64,000 bases of DNA. It comes from an uncultured Oceanisphaera sp. GTDB lineage: Bacteria; Pseudomonadota; Gammaproteobacteria; Enterobacterales; Aeromonadaceae. The notes under the pieces are model-generated. The model searched no databases. It saw only the letters and a list, made by a program, of their open reading frames with translations, and was not told where the DNA came from. The stretch is from NCBI RefSeq assembly GCF_947495715.1, contig NZ_CANLZU010000012.1, positions 60,775 through 124,774 on the forward strand, written 5' to 3'. Position numbers and translations under genes: made by a program. How positions within the stretch are numbered: the stretch's first letter is position 1; each line of letters opens with the position of its first letter. Of this stretch, positions 41,820 to 51,283 are shown piece after piece.

Positions 41820-42392
41820 ATGCTGGATTTAAGACAGGTTTCACCGCTTAACTGGTTTATGTGCTGGCTGCTGCTGAGCTGCATGCTGGTGACACTGCTG
41901 CCAGAACAGCTGTTTTCCGGTGCTTTCGGCCTCTGGCTGAATGACTATCGGCTGCTGTTTGTATTGGGTATGGTGGCGTCTGCGTCTTACTTTTTATCCC
42001 ACGCCGCCGTTATGCTGTTTCAGCATGTGTTTTATCGCAAGCAGCGCTTGATGCAACAGAAGCTGCTGAAGGAATTACTGGACTACCTGGACGCCAGCGA
42101 AAAGGCGGTGCTGCGCGAGTTCGTGCTGCAGCGGAAAAACGTCATAAAATTGCCGGTCACCGAACCGGCCGTCAAAAATCTGCTGGAGCAGGGCATTCTG
42201 ACCTATGCCTTCGGTGAACCCGGAGAAGCCGGCCTCAACGCCATCAAGCCCTTGATGATTACCATAGCCGCACGGCCTCTGCTCACCTTCAAGGTGCTGG
42301 GTTTGAACCCCACGAACATGACCGACGAACAAAAGCACCTGATCCTCAACAACCGACCCAAGTACGCCTACAAGCAACTGGACAGACACTGA
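41820..42392 (+). CDS. SieB-like (superinfection exclusion B family) membrane protein
   Basis: A 190-residue protein with two TM helices (about 12-30 and 43-66) and a cytoplasmic C-terminal domain (about 75-190) that begins QKLLKELLDYLDASEKAVLREFVLQRKN and looks helical. The layout fits the phage superinfection-exclusion protein B family, of which lambdoid SieB aborts infection by other phages, but chromosomal members are common and untested. No phage gene lies nearby. GGAG precedes ATG 41820. Monocistronic, with a terminator after it. Confidence 0.65.
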   Translation: MLDLRQVSPLNWFMCWLLLSCMLVTLLPEQLFSGAFGLWLNDYRLLFVLGMVASASYFLSHAAVMLFQHVFYRKQRLMQQKLLKELLDYLDASEKAVLREFVLQRKNVIKLPVTEPAVKNLLEQGILTYAFGEPGEAGLNAIKPLMITIAARPLLTFKVLGLNPTNMTDEQKHLILNNRPKYAYKQLDRH

Positions 42393-42422
42393 ATCGGGTT
42401 TTGATTCTTTTGCCCAAACGCA

Positions 42423-42444
42423 AAAAAGCCCCTTGCGGGGCTTT
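42423..42444. terminator. Bidirectional intrinsic terminator
   Basis: A stem AAAAGCCCC with GGGGCTTTT around TTGC. It serves the SieB-like gene and the convergent bfd. Confidence 0.92.
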
Positions 42445-42464
42445 TCATGGCGGGTTGATGAGGT

Positions 42465-42656
42465 TCAGGCCACTTCATAGTAAAGCTGTGCCTTGGCATT
42501 TTCTTCTGCCAATATAGCCAGGGCAACCGGGATGCATTTGCCACATTGGGCCCCCACACCGAGTTCCTGTTTCAGATCTCTGAATTCGGTGTTGCCTTCT
42601 GCCACCGCCGCACGCAGCTGGCTGTCGGTAATGCCCTTGCACAAACACACATACAT
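42465..42656 (-). CDS. bfd: Bacterioferritin-associated ferredoxin
   Basis: A 63-residue [2Fe-2S] protein that reduces ferric iron in bacterioferritin and so releases stored iron. The four ligands are Cys4 and Cys6 (YVCLCKGIT) and Cys38 and Cys41 (GAQCGKC). GGAGG lies eight bases before the ATG. In E. coli bfd also lies next to tufA, usually with bfr; no bacterioferritin gene is here. A Fur-like site precedes it. Confidence 0.95.
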   Translation of the reverse strand: MYVCLCKGITDSQLRAAVAEGNTEFRDLKQELGVGAQCGKCIPVALAILAEENAKAQLYYEVA

Positions 42657-42691
42657 TGATGAACCCTCCGCGTTAATGCGGTAAATCTAAA

Positions 42692-42706
42692 TGATATGAG
42701 TTATCA
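42692..42706. promoter_or_regulatory. Candidate Fur box upstream of bfd
   Basis: TGATATGAGTTATCA (minus strand TGATAACTCATATCA) fits the 7-1-7 Fur consensus TGATAAT-N-ATTATCA at 11 of 14 positions, 36 bases before the bfd start. Iron-repressed bfd is known in other gammaproteobacteria. Confidence 0.6.
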
Positions 42707-42928
42707 ATGCAAGTCATAATTCGTTGAAAAAAGCGCCTCGAATCACATATTCAGGCTGTATCGTCACCCCGCTCCAGGCCTGATACGGGGTCAGAAATGG
42801 GTCGCCGCTCAACTCGGCCAACATGGGCCTAGCCGGTGACTACATCACAATCGCTACCGTCCCGGGATTCTGCCACAGGGTGGCCTTGTCATCACCTGGC
42901 AGCCGACTGAAAGCAACAGCTGCATCAC

Positions 42929-43354
42929 TTAGCGCTTGGCTGATGCGGCGCTCAGACGCGGTGCCAGAGCCGACAGGTCATAACCGGCAGCGGCGGCAAG
43001 CCCCAGCAACTCGGCCGCCGGCTTTTCAGCCGCCTGAGCCAGCGCCCACAGGGTAATGGAACGGGTGCCGGTTCGGCAGAAGGCCAGTACCGCCTCGCTT
43101 CCGGCCAGCGCCTGACCAAAGTCGGCTACCGCCTCATCGGTAAAGTGACCGGAAGAGATGGGTATCCAGTGCCAGTCAAAGCCTTGCGCTCTTGCCTCGG
43201 CCGCCAGAGCCTCCGCCGCCGGCTGCCCTTCAACCTCACCATCGGGCCGGTTGCAAATCAGCGTCTGGTAACCCAGCGCCTTTAGCTGCGAGAAATCGGC
43301 TGCGGTCACCTGGTCGGCAACCGAGAAAGAGGAAGTAACCGGTTTGATGTCCAT
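42929..43354 (-). CDS. TIGR01244 family protein (DUF442, phosphatase/sulfurtransferase-like)
   Basis: A 141-residue protein with the protein-tyrosine-phosphatase-like fold: FSVADQVTAADFSQLKALGYQTLICNRPDGE, then WIPISSGHFTDEAVADFGQAL, and the loop FCRTGTRS with Cys93 and Arg98 (CX5R). The family is often fused to or neighbours sulfide-detoxifying enzymes (Blh, rhodanese, persulfide dioxygenase) under BigR control; here it is alone. Reaction unproven. GAGGTG lies five bases before the ATG. A perfect 15-bp inverted repeat lies upstream. Confidence 0.85.
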   Translation of the reverse strand: MDIKPVTSSFSVADQVTAADFSQLKALGYQTLICNRPDGEVEGQPAAEALAAEARAQGFDWHWIPISSGHFTDEAVADFGQALAGSEAVLAFCRTGTRSITLWALAQAAEKPAAELLGLAAAAGYDLSALAPRLSAASAKR

Positions 43355-43412
43355 ATAACACCTCGGTGAATTGACTGAATGGCTCAGATAGCAACATCGC
43401 TAACCGCAGATT

Positions 43413-43454
43413 GCAAACCAATAACATTAGCACATGTTGATGTTATTGGTTTGC
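43413..43454. promoter_or_regulatory. Perfect 15-bp inverted repeat upstream of the TIGR01244 gene
   Basis: GCAAACCAATAACAT at 43413-43427 and its exact complement at 43440-43454, loop of 12, 59 bases before the start codon. There is no T run on either side and tuf has its own terminator next to it, so it is more likely an operator or a 5' leader hairpin. Confidence 0.65.
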
Positions 43455-43469
43455 CGTCGCGCCCCCAAA

Positions 43470-43500
43470 CGAAAAAAGGAGGCCGAAGCCTCCTTTTTCG
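43470..43500 (-). terminator. Intrinsic terminator of the str operon
   Basis: A 13-bp stem around CGAA with A and T runs on both sides, 19 bases past the tuf stop. Confidence 0.95.
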
Positions 43501-43518
43501 TGCAATCAAGAAACGTTA

Positions 43519-44703
43519 TTACTTAACGATCTTGGCTACAACGCCGGCACCTACGGTACGGCCACCTTCACGGATGGCGAAACGCAGACCGTCTTCCATC
43601 GCGATAGGAGCAATCAGGCTAACAACCATTTTGATGTTGTCGCCAGGCATAACCATTTCAACGCCTTCCGGCAGTTCGATGGTACCGGTCACGTCAGTTG
43701 TACGGAAGTAGAACTGGGGACGGTAGCCTTTGAAGAACGGAGTGTGACGACCGCCTTCTTCCTTGGACAGCACGTATACTTCGGATTCGAAGTCGGTGTG
43801 CGGGTTGATTGAACCCGGCTTGGCCAGAACCTGACCACGCTCAACGTCTTCACGCTTGGTGCCACGCAGCAGAACGCCTACGTTCTCACCAGCACGACCT
43901 TCGTCCAGCAGCTTGCGGAACATTTCAACGCCGGTACAAGTAGTCTTGATGGTATCTTTGATACCAACGATTTCCACTTCTTCACCAACTTTAACGATAC
44001 CGCGCTCAACACGACCGGTAACAACGGTACCACGGCCCTGGATTGAGAACACGTCCTCGATCGGCAGCAGGAAAGCACCGTCAACGGCACGCTCGGGCTC
44101 GGGGATGTAGGAATCCAGAGCATCGGCCAGTTCGATGATTTTCTCTTCCCACTGTGCATCGCCTTCCAGGCCTTTCAGAGCAGAGCCCTGGATAACCGGA
44201 ATGTCGTCGCCCGGGAAGTCGTACTCGGACAGCAGTTCGCGCACTTCCATTTCTACCAGCTCGAGCAGCTCTTCATCGTCAACCATGTCACACTTGTTCA
44301 TGAACACAACGATGTAAGGTACGCCTACCTGGCGGGCCAGCAGGATGTGCTCACGAGTTTGCGGCATAGGACCATCGGTCGCAGCAACAACCAGGATAGC
44401 GCCATCCATCTGAGCAGCACCGGTGATCATGTTTTTAACGTAATCGGCGTGTCCAGGGCAGTCAACGTGAGCGTAGTGACGAGTGTCAGTGTCGTACTCA
44501 ACGTGAGAAGCAGCGATGGTGATACCACGCGCTTTTTCTTCGGGAGCGTTATCGATCTGGTCGAATGCGCGGGCGGAACCGCCGTTCTTTTTGGCCAGCA
44601 CGTTGGTGATGGCAGCGGTCAGAGTGGTTTTACCGTGGTCAACGTGGCCGATAGTACCTACGTTTACGTGCGGTTTGTTACGTTCAAATTTTTCTTTAGA
44701 CAC
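43519..44703 (-). CDS. tuf: Elongation factor Tu
   Basis: A 394-residue GTPase that delivers aminoacyl-tRNA to the ribosome. [14 protein letters not shown] is the P-loop at 19-26, [13 protein letters not shown] is the switch I effector region, DCPGHADY is G3, and [12 protein letters not shown] is G4; domains 2 and 3 are complete. It is the last gene of rpsL-rpsG-fusA-tuf, 63 bases after fusA. Many gammaproteobacteria carry a second tuf elsewhere; none is in the window. Confidence 0.99.
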   Translation of the reverse strand: MSKEKFERNKPHVNVGTIGHVDHGKTTLTAAITNVLAKKNGGSARAFDQIDNAPEEKARGITIAASHVEYDTDTRHYAHVDCPGHADYVKNMITGAAQMDGAILVVAATDGPMPQTREHILLARQVGVPYIVVFMNKCDMVDDEELLELVEMEVRELLSEYDFPGDDIPVIQGSALKGLEGDAQWEEKIIELADALDSYIPEPERAVDGAFLLPIEDVFSIQGRGTVVTGRVERGIVKVGEEVEIVGIKDTIKTTCTGVEMFRKLLDEGRAGENVGVLLRGTKREDVERGQVLAKPGSINPHTDFESEVYVLSKEEGGRHTPFFKGYRPQFYFRTTDVTGTIELPEGVEMVMPGDNIKMVVSLIAPIAMEDGLRFAIREGGRTVGAGVVAKIVK

Positions 44704-44766
44704 GGACTAGTCCTTCCTAGTTTGATCCCACCCATTATAAGGATGGGGAGTTTAAACAAAGATTAG

Positions 44767-46863
44767 TTAACCTTTACGAGCAATAATCGCTTCAGCCATG
44801 CTGGCAGGTACTTCGGCGTACTTGGCAAACTCCATGGAGTAAGAAGCACGACCTTGCGACTGTGAACGCAGGTCTGTAGCGTAGCCGAACATTTCAGACA
44901 GCGGCAACACGGCATTAATAACCTTGCCGGAGGGGCCATCTTCCATGCCTTCGATGATACCACGACGACGATTCACGTCACCGATAACATCACCCATATA
45001 CTCTTCCGGCGTCTCTACTTCAACCTTCATCACAGGTTCAAGCAGCACGGGATTACATTTCATGAAGCCCGCTTTAAACGCCATAGAACCGGCGATTTTA
45101 AAGGCCATTTCAGAAGAGTCAACATCGTGATAAGAACCATCGTACAGAGTGACCTTGATGTCTTCGATCGGATAACCCGCCAGAACGCCCTGCTTCATCT
45201 GTTCCTGAATGCCCTTGTCTACTGCCGGGATGTACTCCTTGGGAATAACACCACCGACAACGGCGTTCTCGAAGATGTAGCCGGTGCCTTCTGCCTGCGG
45301 CTCGATCTTGATCCATACATGACCAAACTGACCACGGCCTCCGGACTGGCGTACGAACTTGCCTTCCTGTTCGATGCTGTCACGGATACTTTCACGGTAG
45401 GCAACCATGGGCTTACCCACGTTGGCTTCTACCTTGAATTCACGCTTCATGCGGTCAACGAGAATATCCAGGTGCAGCTCGCCCATACCGGCGATGATGG
45501 TCTGCCCCGATTCTTCGTCGGTCCATACGCGGAAAGACGGATCTTCCTGCGCCAGACGACCCAGTGCCAACCCCATTTTTTCCTGGTCGGCCTGGGTTCT
45601 GGGCTCAACAGCCACGGAGATAACCGGTTCCGGAAACTCCATCCGCTCCAGAATGATAGGCGCGCTCGGGGCACACAGGGTGTCACCGGTCGTCACGTCT
45701 TTCAGACCGATAGCGGCGGCGATATCACCGGCACAAACGGATTTGATCTCTTCACGCTTGTTGGCATGCATCTGGACGATACGACCGAAACGCTCACGCT
45801 TGCCCTTGACCGAGTTCAGCACGGCATCACCGGTGTTAACCACACCGGAGTACACGCGGAAGAAGGTCAGGTTGCCCACGAACGGGTCGGTCGCAATCTT
45901 GAACGCCAGTGCAGAGAAAGGAGCGGCGTCGTCGGCCGGACGTGTGTCCGGCGTTTCGCCGTCTGCTTTCAAACCACTGATGGCGTGAACTTCTACCGGC
46001 GACGGCAGATAGTCAATCACCACGTCCAGCATCGCCTGTACGCCCTTGTTCTTGAACGCAGAGCCACAGGTGACCAGGATGATTTCGCTGTTCAGCACGC
46101 GACTACGCAAAGCAGCTTTGATTTCCGCTTCCGACAGCTCGCCGCCTTCCAGGTACTTGTCCATCAACTCTTCATTGGCCTCGGCTGCAGCCTCAACCAG
46201 GTTCTGATGCCATTCGTCGGCCAATTCCTGCATGTCGGCAGGAATGTCTTCGTAGACAAAAGTGGTACCGTGGTCTTCTTCACTCCAGTTGATGGCCTTC
46301 ATCTTGATGAGGTCAACAACGCCGGTGAAGTGTTCTTCTGCGCCGATCGGCAGCTGAACAGGGACAGCTACGCCTTTGAGGCGTGACTTGATCTGCTCAA
46401 CCACCCGCAGGAAATTGGCACCGGTACGGTCCATCTTGTTGACGAACGCAATACGCGGAACCGCATACTTGTTGGCCTGACGCCATACGGTTTCAGACTG
46501 GGGCTGAACGCCACCAACGGCACAGTAGACCATAACGGCACCGTCGAGCACCCGCATGGACCGTTCGACTTCAATAGTGAAGTCAACGTGCCCGGGAGTG
46601 TCGATGATATTAATACGATGCTGTGGATACTGATGCGCCATACCATCCCAAAAACAGGTAGTCGCGGCAGAGGTAATGGTAATACCACGCTCTTGTTCCT
46701 GCTCCATCCAGTCCATGGTAGCAGCGCCATCATGTACTTCGCCGATTTTATGGCTTACACCGGTATAAAACAGCACCCGTTCGGTGGTTGTCGTTTTACC
46801 GGCGTCAATGTGAGCGCTGATACCGATGTTGCGGTAACGCTCAATGGGAGTTGTACGAGCCAC
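44767..46863 (-). CDS. fusA: Elongation factor G
   Basis: A 698-residue translocase GTPase. The P-loop [19 protein letters not shown] is near the N-terminus, followed by [23 protein letters not shown] and [10 protein letters not shown], then the G', II, III, IV (GGRGQFGHV) and V domains. Length is normal. It is third in the str operon, 75 bases after rpsG. Confidence 0.99.
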   Translation of the reverse strand: MARTTPIERYRNIGISAHIDAGKTTTTERVLFYTGVSHKIGEVHDGAATMDWMEQEQERGITITSAATTCFWDGMAHQYPQHRINIIDTPGHVDFTIEVERSMRVLDGAVMVYCAVGGVQPQSETVWRQANKYAVPRIAFVNKMDRTGANFLRVVEQIKSRLKGVAVPVQLPIGAEEHFTGVVDLIKMKAINWSEEDHGTTFVYEDIPADMQELADEWHQNLVEAAAEANEELMDKYLEGGELSEAEIKAALRSRVLNSEIILVTCGSAFKNKGVQAMLDVVIDYLPSPVEVHAISGLKADGETPDTRPADDAAPFSALAFKIATDPFVGNLTFFRVYSGVVNTGDAVLNSVKGKRERFGRIVQMHANKREEIKSVCAGDIAAAIGLKDVTTGDTLCAPSAPIILERMEFPEPVISVAVEPRTQADQEKMGLALGRLAQEDPSFRVWTDEESGQTIIAGMGELHLDILVDRMKREFKVEANVGKPMVAYRESIRDSIEQEGKFVRQSGGRGQFGHVWIKIEPQAEGTGYIFENAVVGGVIPKEYIPAVDKGIQEQMKQGVLAGYPIEDIKVTLYDGSYHDVDSSEMAFKIAGSMAFKAGFMKCNPVLLEPVMKVEVETPEEYMGDVIGDVNRRRGIIEGMEDGPSGKVINAVLPLSEMFGYATDLRSQSQGRASYSMEFAKYAEVPASMAEAIIARKG

Positions 46864-46938
46864 AATAATATCCTCTTGCTAAGGTCGATTGTCCTTAGTA
46901 AGCAATCAAACGGGTGCGGCAATGCCGCACCCATCCAA

Positions 46939-47409
46939 TTACCAGCGGTAGTGGGCAAACGCTTTGTTTGCTTCGGCCATACGGTGCACGTCTTCACGCT
47001 TCTTAACCGCAGAACCTTTGTTTTCAGAAGCATCCAGCAGCTCGCCAGCCAGACGCTGAGCCATAGATTTTTCACCACGCTTACGAGCGGCGTCTACCAA
47101 CCAGCGCATGGCCAGGGCATTACGACGCACGGGGCGTACTTCAACCGGCACCTGGTAGGTAGAACCACCTACACGGCGCGATTTAACTTCAACAGTAGGA
47201 CGAATATTGTCCAGCGCTTCTTCGAACAGCGCCAGATGCTCTTTGCTGGTCTTGTCAGCAACGATTTCCAGAGCACCGTAAACAATCTTTTCAGAGGTAG
47301 ATTTCTTACCATCTACCATTACGATGTTTACGAATTTTGCCAGCAGCTCGGATCCGAACTTGGGATCCGGCAGGATTTTACGCTGGCCGATTACGCGACG
47401 TCTTGGCAT
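46939..47409 (-). CDS. rpsG: 30S ribosomal protein S7
   Basis: A 156-residue protein: [28 protein letters not shown] is the canonical N-terminus, with [27 protein letters not shown] RNA-binding loops. It nucleates assembly of the 30S head and in E. coli represses its own operon. The C-terminus ends HYRW, the short form. It lies between rpsL and fusA, as is usual. Confidence 0.99.
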   Translation of the reverse strand: MPRRRVIGQRKILPDPKFGSELLAKFVNIVMVDGKKSTSEKIVYGALEIVADKTSKEHLALFEEALDNIRPTVEVKSRRVGGSTYQVPVEVRPVRRNALAMRWLVDAARKRGEKSMAQRLAGELLDASENKGSAVKKREDVHRMAEANKAFAHYRW

Positions 47410-47493
47410 TGCAAACTCTCCGTAACTTCAGGGATAACCCAAAACACAACAGGTTAAAAAATAAAATGTTTGGCCTTACTTAACGGAGAACCA

Positions 47494-47892
<399 letters not shown>

Positions 47893-47934
47893 CTACAGTT
47901 GTGAAAAATCTATCCCCAAAAGCGGGGACGCAAA

Positions 47935-47963
47935 ATTCTATGCTTGCCGTGCTGGCGAGTCAA
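47935..47963 (-). promoter_or_regulatory. Sigma-70 promoter of the str operon
   Basis: On the minus strand: TTGACT, 17-base spacer, TAGAAT, 66 bases before the rpsL start. A small stem CCCC-GCTTTT-GGGG lies in the leader at 47914-47927. Confidence 0.8.
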
Positions 47964-48003
47964 GATTTATACAATTTTTGGCACATGATTTGTGCAAAAG
48001 TCG

Positions 48004-48288
48004 TCACCAGGCCTGAGGGCTGCCCAGTTTTGCCACCAGTTCGACCAACCCGGCCATGGTAACAGGTTCACCCAGCCCATGCGTCAGCCCCCGCGCCTGC
48101 AGGTCTTCCTGCATCACATAGAGGCGTCTGCTGTCGGCCAGGGCCTGTAACCGTGTCTGCCAGGCAGGTACCGTGACCGCAATCACCGCATCCTGCCATA
48201 ACAATAACCGATCGTCATTCTGCATCTGCGCCAGCACCTGCTCCAGATCGTGACGCGCGAAGGGAGAGTGTTTTACCGTATGTAGCAT
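48004..48288 (-). CDS. tusB: Sulfurtransferase complex subunit TusB
   Basis: A 94-residue DsrH-family protein, partner of TusC and TusD in the heterohexamer that relays sulfur from TusA to TusE for 2-thiouridine in tRNA. It starts MLHTVKHSPFARHDLEQVL and has LLLWQDAVIA, both family hallmarks. It follows tusC by eight bases. No active-site Cys is expected or seen. Confidence 0.92.
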   Translation of the reverse strand: MLHTVKHSPFARHDLEQVLAQMQNDDRLLLWQDAVIAVTVPAWQTRLQALADSRRLYVMQEDLQARGLTHGLGEPVTMAGLVELVAKLGSPQAW

Positions 48289-48296
48289 GGGGGTCC

Positions 48297-48653
48297 TCAG
48301 AAACTCAGCCGTACCGGGTAATCCGCCAGCCGTTGCTGCAATTCGGCCGGTGACAGCACCGCCGCCTCGATGGCCAGCCGTTCGACCGGCAGGCCACGCT
48401 CGGCCAGCGCCTCGGCGCTGATGTAGACGTTGTCGACATCATACAGCTCGAGCAGGCCGAAGGTGGGCGCATAATGCCGCCCCAGTATTAAGGACGGGTC
48501 CTGATCGGCCAGCAGCTGATAGACACCATCGTCGATAAAGAACACGCCGATGTCTTCACTCAGCGCCGAGGTAGCCAGCACCGCGTCCAGTCCTTCCCGG
48601 CCGGAAGCCGAGCCATGAGGCGGCGTTCGAAAAATAAAGGCGACCTTGTTCAT
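48297..48653 (-). CDS. tusC: Sulfurtransferase complex subunit TusC
   Basis: A 118-residue DsrF-family protein: MNKVAFIFRTPPHGSASGREGLDAVLATSALSEDIGVFF aligns by eye along its whole length with E. coli TusC. ATG 48653 is chosen because homologues start there; ATG 48659 would add two residues. It acts in the TusBCD complex and lies between tusD and tusB, the universal order. Confidence 0.94.
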   Translation of the reverse strand: MNKVAFIFRTPPHGSASGREGLDAVLATSALSEDIGVFFIDDGVYQLLADQDPSLILGRHYAPTFGLLELYDVDNVYISAEALAERGLPVERLAIEAAVLSPAELQQRLADYPVRLSF

Positions 48654-48681
48654 CGGCATATACTCGTTAAGTTACCGCCAC

Positions 48682-49083
48682 TCAAAATTGCACCACCCGG
48701 TCGGCACTCAGCGCCGCCTGCGCCAGCGAGCCCAACCCGCTGAGCCGAAAAGGCGCCGCCAGGTTCCACTGTTCCAGTCCGGCCTGAGTCGCGCTCGGCT
48801 CGTCGCTGACACCACGGCGCAGTGCGGCGGCCACACAAACATCCAGCGTCAGTCCATGCTTGGCGGCCAGCTCGACCCAGGCCTGCTGCAGGTGAGTTTC
48901 ATCGCCGGCCGGCTGCACCAGCTGGCTGGCGTTATGTACGCCTTCCTGATAGAAGAAAATCTGATTGATCACATGGCCCTGCTGCAACAGGGCACGCGCA
49001 AAGCGGTAGGCATCCGCCGCCGACTGGGTACCGTAACAGGGGCCGGTGACCAAGAGTGCAAACTGCAGGGAAGCTGGTTTCAT
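48682..49083 (-). CDS. tusD: Sulfurtransferase complex subunit TusD
   Basis: A 133-residue DsrE-family protein carrying the sulfur-relay cysteine, Cys83 in LTLDVCVAAALRRGV (Cys78 in E. coli). The N-terminal FALLVTGPCYGTQSAADAYRFARALL is the family signature. Start ATG 49083; the frame extends to 49149 without homology. In E. coli yheO lies directly upstream; here ridA is inserted between. Confidence 0.94.
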   Translation of the reverse strand: MKPASLQFALLVTGPCYGTQSAADAYRFARALLQQGHVINQIFFYQEGVHNASQLVQPAGDETHLQQAWVELAAKHGLTLDVCVAAALRRGVSDEPSATQAGLEQWNLAAPFRLSGLGSLAQAALSADRVVQF

Positions 49084-49132
49084 GACGGGATCCGGACAGA
49101 ATGGGGCAACCGACGGCTGCCCCGGGCAAGAC

Positions 49133-49516
49133 TTATTCGACGTAGGCAACCGCTTCCACTTCTACCAGCACGTCTTTCGGCAGACGGGCCACTTCCACAC
49201 AGGAACGCGCCGGCGCACCCAGGGTGAAATAGCTGGCATAGACTTCGTTGAAGGCCAGGAAGTTGTTCATGTCGGACAGGAAGCAGGTGGTCTTCAGCAC
49301 GCTGGAGGCATCGGCACCGGCTTCGGCCAACACGGCCATCAGGTTGTCCATTACCTGCTTGGTCTGGGCTTCGATACCGCCTTCAACCACATCCATGCTT
49401 ACCGGATCGAGCGGGATCTGGCCAGAGGTATACACCATATTGCCGATGCGGGTAGCCTGAACATAAGGACCAATGGCGGCGGGAGCCTGGTCGGTGGCGA
49501 TGATTGTTTTAGTCAT
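49133..49516 (-). CDS. ridA: RidA family enamine/imine deaminase
   Basis: A 127-residue trimeric enzyme that hydrolyses reactive 2-aminoacrylate and other enamines or imines. Key residues are kept: Arg104 in APARSCVEVARLP (Arg105 of E. coli RidA), Cys106 and Glu120. It opens MTKTIIATDQAPAAIGPYVQA, with GMVYTSGQIPLDP-like text, typical of the archetypal subfamily. It overlaps the yheO stop by four bases (ATGA), so it is translationally coupled to that regulator. In E. coli no ridA lies at this locus. Confidence 0.95.
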   Translation of the reverse strand: MTKTIIATDQAPAAIGPYVQATRIGNMVYTSGQIPLDPVSMDVVEGGIEAQTKQVMDNLMAVLAEAGADASSVLKTTCFLSDMNNFLAFNEVYASYFTLGAPARSCVEVARLPKDVLVEVEAVAYVE

Positions 49517-50247
49517 GGGTTCTCCTGGTGGGGCGATGGTTCTTCGTCATCGCGTTTTTTTTGTCGAATATAAAGATAAACGGTGTGTTTGGATATATTG
49601 AGCTTGTTCGACACCATGGCAATGGCGTCCTTGATGTCGAAAATGCCCTTTTCATAGAGGGTAGTGACAATCTGCTTGTTCTTGGCGTTGTTGGCCACAT
49701 CCGGATCGGCGTTGATGGCATCGATGGTGCGCTCCACCGTCAGGGTCACCAGCTCTTCCACGTTGTTGTTGAAGTTTTCCGGCGACACTTCGGCCCGCTC
49801 CGCCACTCTGGGTAGAAAGTCGGCCATCAGTTCGTGAAACGGCGCGCCCAGGTGCAGATTGATGCACAGAAGGCCGATGGCCTCGCCCTGCAGATCACGC
49901 AGTAGCTGGACCGAGGATTTCATCGGGGTACCTAACCGGCTCTGGGTAAAGCAGGTCAGCCACTGCGCCTCCCCTTGCCGCTCAAGCTCGGGCAACAGCC
50001 GAAGCGCCGGCTCGCCTATGGGCGCGCCGACCTGACAGCCACTCAGGCCGCCGTTGGCCACCTTGAGTACCGAGCGATTCGGGTCTGCCAGCGAGTGCAA
50101 TACCACCTCACAGTGCTTGCCGAACATCTCGGCCAGACCATCGACCAGAACGCCGTGGAGATCCAGCAACTGCCGGTCTTGCCGGCTGAATGCATTTTTG
50201 GCTGCACTTTTATTCAGGGAACGGGCCGTCCCACTTTCCGCTGGCAT
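49513..50247 (-). CDS. yheO: YheO-like transcriptional regulator (PAS-like domain plus HTH)
   Basis: A 244-residue protein. The N-terminal YheO domain (about 25-140: LDLHGVLVDGLAEMFGKHCEVVLHSLADPNRSVLKV, then KSSVQLLRDLQGEAIGLLCINL) has a PAS-like fold. A C-terminal HTH_22 domain (about 185-235) has KGIFDIKDAIAMVSNKLNISKHTVYLYIRQKK. Relatives include DauR, which controls D-arginine use. Position upstream of tusDCB matches E. coli. Start ATG 50247 with GGGAG upstream. Coupling to ridA suggests a role in amino-acid stress (inference). Confidence 0.88.
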   Translation of the reverse strand: MPAESGTARSLNKSAAKNAFSRQDRQLLDLHGVLVDGLAEMFGKHCEVVLHSLADPNRSVLKVANGGLSGCQVGAPIGEPALRLLPELERQGEAQWLTCFTQSRLGTPMKSSVQLLRDLQGEAIGLLCINLHLGAPFHELMADFLPRVAERAEVSPENFNNNVEELVTLTVERTIDAINADPDVANNAKNKQIVTTLYEKGIFDIKDAIAMVSNKLNISKHTVYLYIRQKKRDDEEPSPHQENP

Positions 50248-50371
50248 TTCTGGCTCCCACCCACCAAACATCTGGCTCTGATTTTCAACTGCTGATGACA
50301 GATGTCAACTATTTTTGAGACCAGCTGGGAGCCCGCTCGCGCCGTCAGAGAAATTTAAGCTACAAACCTGG

Positions 50372-50683
50372 TCAGCCTCGGGGGCCATTTTCGATGCTGA
50401 CAATTTTTCCCCTTCTGATAGTGACAATTTGCATGAATTGATAACGGCCAAAATGATAGGTCCAGCGCTCGCCATCGGGCTCTTGGTACCAACGGCCATA
50501 ATGGTTGCGATAATGCCGCCAGGCCGTTTCCCGCACCAGGGGCTCACCACAGTAAAGCAACAACAGAGCGGTGGGATCACCGTCGGTGATCAGCCGGTTG
50601 TTGCAACGCATGCTGTCTGCCTGGGCCGGCACCAACGCCAGGCACAACCAAAGCAGCCCCCCTCCTGCCCACCCGTAACGCAT
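50372..50683 (-). CDS. DUF2845 family secreted protein
   Basis: A 103-residue protein. A signal peptide is likely (WAGGGLLWLCLALVPAQADS, cleavage after about residue 22). The mature part has CNNRLITDGDPTALLLLYCGEPLVRE, with two Cys that could pair, then a Trp/Tyr/Arg-rich stretch and YHFGRYQFMQIVTIRRGKIVSIENG, the beta-rich end seen in DUF2845. Function unknown; presumably periplasmic. AGGAGG lies five bases before ATG 50683. Alone, between yheO and ilvH, same direction. Confidence 0.82.
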   Translation of the reverse strand: MRYGWAGGGLLWLCLALVPAQADSMRCNNRLITDGDPTALLLLYCGEPLVRETAWRHYRNHYGRWYQEPDGERWTYHFGRYQFMQIVTIRRGKIVSIENGPRG

Positions 50684-50742
50684 CGGCACCTCCTGCCCCA
50701 AGCATAGTTCGCTCGCCGCAAGGAAAGCCGTTCGTCAGGCAA

Positions 50743-50768
50743 TAAAAAACCGCCCGCAGGCGGTTTTT
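50743..50768 (-). terminator. Intrinsic terminator of ilvIH
   Basis: A 9-bp stem around CGCA with A and T runs on both sides, 20 bases past the ilvH stop; it may also act in the other direction. Confidence 0.92.
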
Positions 50769-50788
50769 CAACATCAGGCAACAGGGAC

Positions 50789-51283
50789 TCAAGCGCGCAG
50801 GGATTTCTCGCCGCGCGACACGCCGCAGACGCCGCTGCGAACCACTTCCACCACTTCGGTGGTTTCACTCATGTTGCGAATAAAGGCGTCCAGCTTGTCG
50901 CTGGTGCCGACCAGCTGCACCGTATACAGGTGCGGGGTCACATCGACGATCTGGCCACGGAAGATATCGGCGGTACGTTTGACTTCATCGCGGTTGGCAC
51001 CATCGGCGCGTACCTTGACCAGCACGATTTCCCGTTCGATATGATCGCCTTCGCTCAGATCACTGACCTTGAGCACATCCACCAGCTTGTTCAGCTGTTT
51101 GGTGATCTGTTCGATGACCCGATCATCACCGGTGGTGACGATGGTCATCCGCGACAGGGTCGAATCTTCGGTCGGCGCCACCGTCAGGGTCTCGATGTTG
51201 TAGGCCCGCTGGGAAAACAACCCCACTACCCGGCTCAAGGCGCCGGATTCGTTTTCCAGCAACAGGGATATAATACGCCGCAT
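50789..51283 (-). CDS. ilvH: Acetolactate synthase III small (regulatory) subunit
   Basis: A 164-residue subunit with an N-terminal ACT domain ([35 protein letters not shown]) that binds valine and mediates feedback inhibition, and a C-terminal ACT-like domain ([20 protein letters not shown]). Length matches E. coli IlvH (163). The start overlaps the ilvI stop by one base (TGATG). GGAGA upstream. Confidence 0.97.
   Translation of the reverse strand: MRRIISLLLENESGALSRVVGLFSQRAYNIETLTVAPTEDSTLSRMTIVTTGDDRVIEQITKQLNKLVDVLKVSDLSEGDHIEREIVLVKVRADGANRDEVKRTADIFRGQIVDVTPHLYTVQLVGTSDKLDAFIRNMSETTEVVEVVRSGVCGVSRGEKSLRA

Noticed and set aside
44704..44766. tRNA or small gene between fusA and tuf
   Set aside because: Only 62 bases with a ribosome site; no cloverleaf. 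I found no tRNA anywhere in the window.
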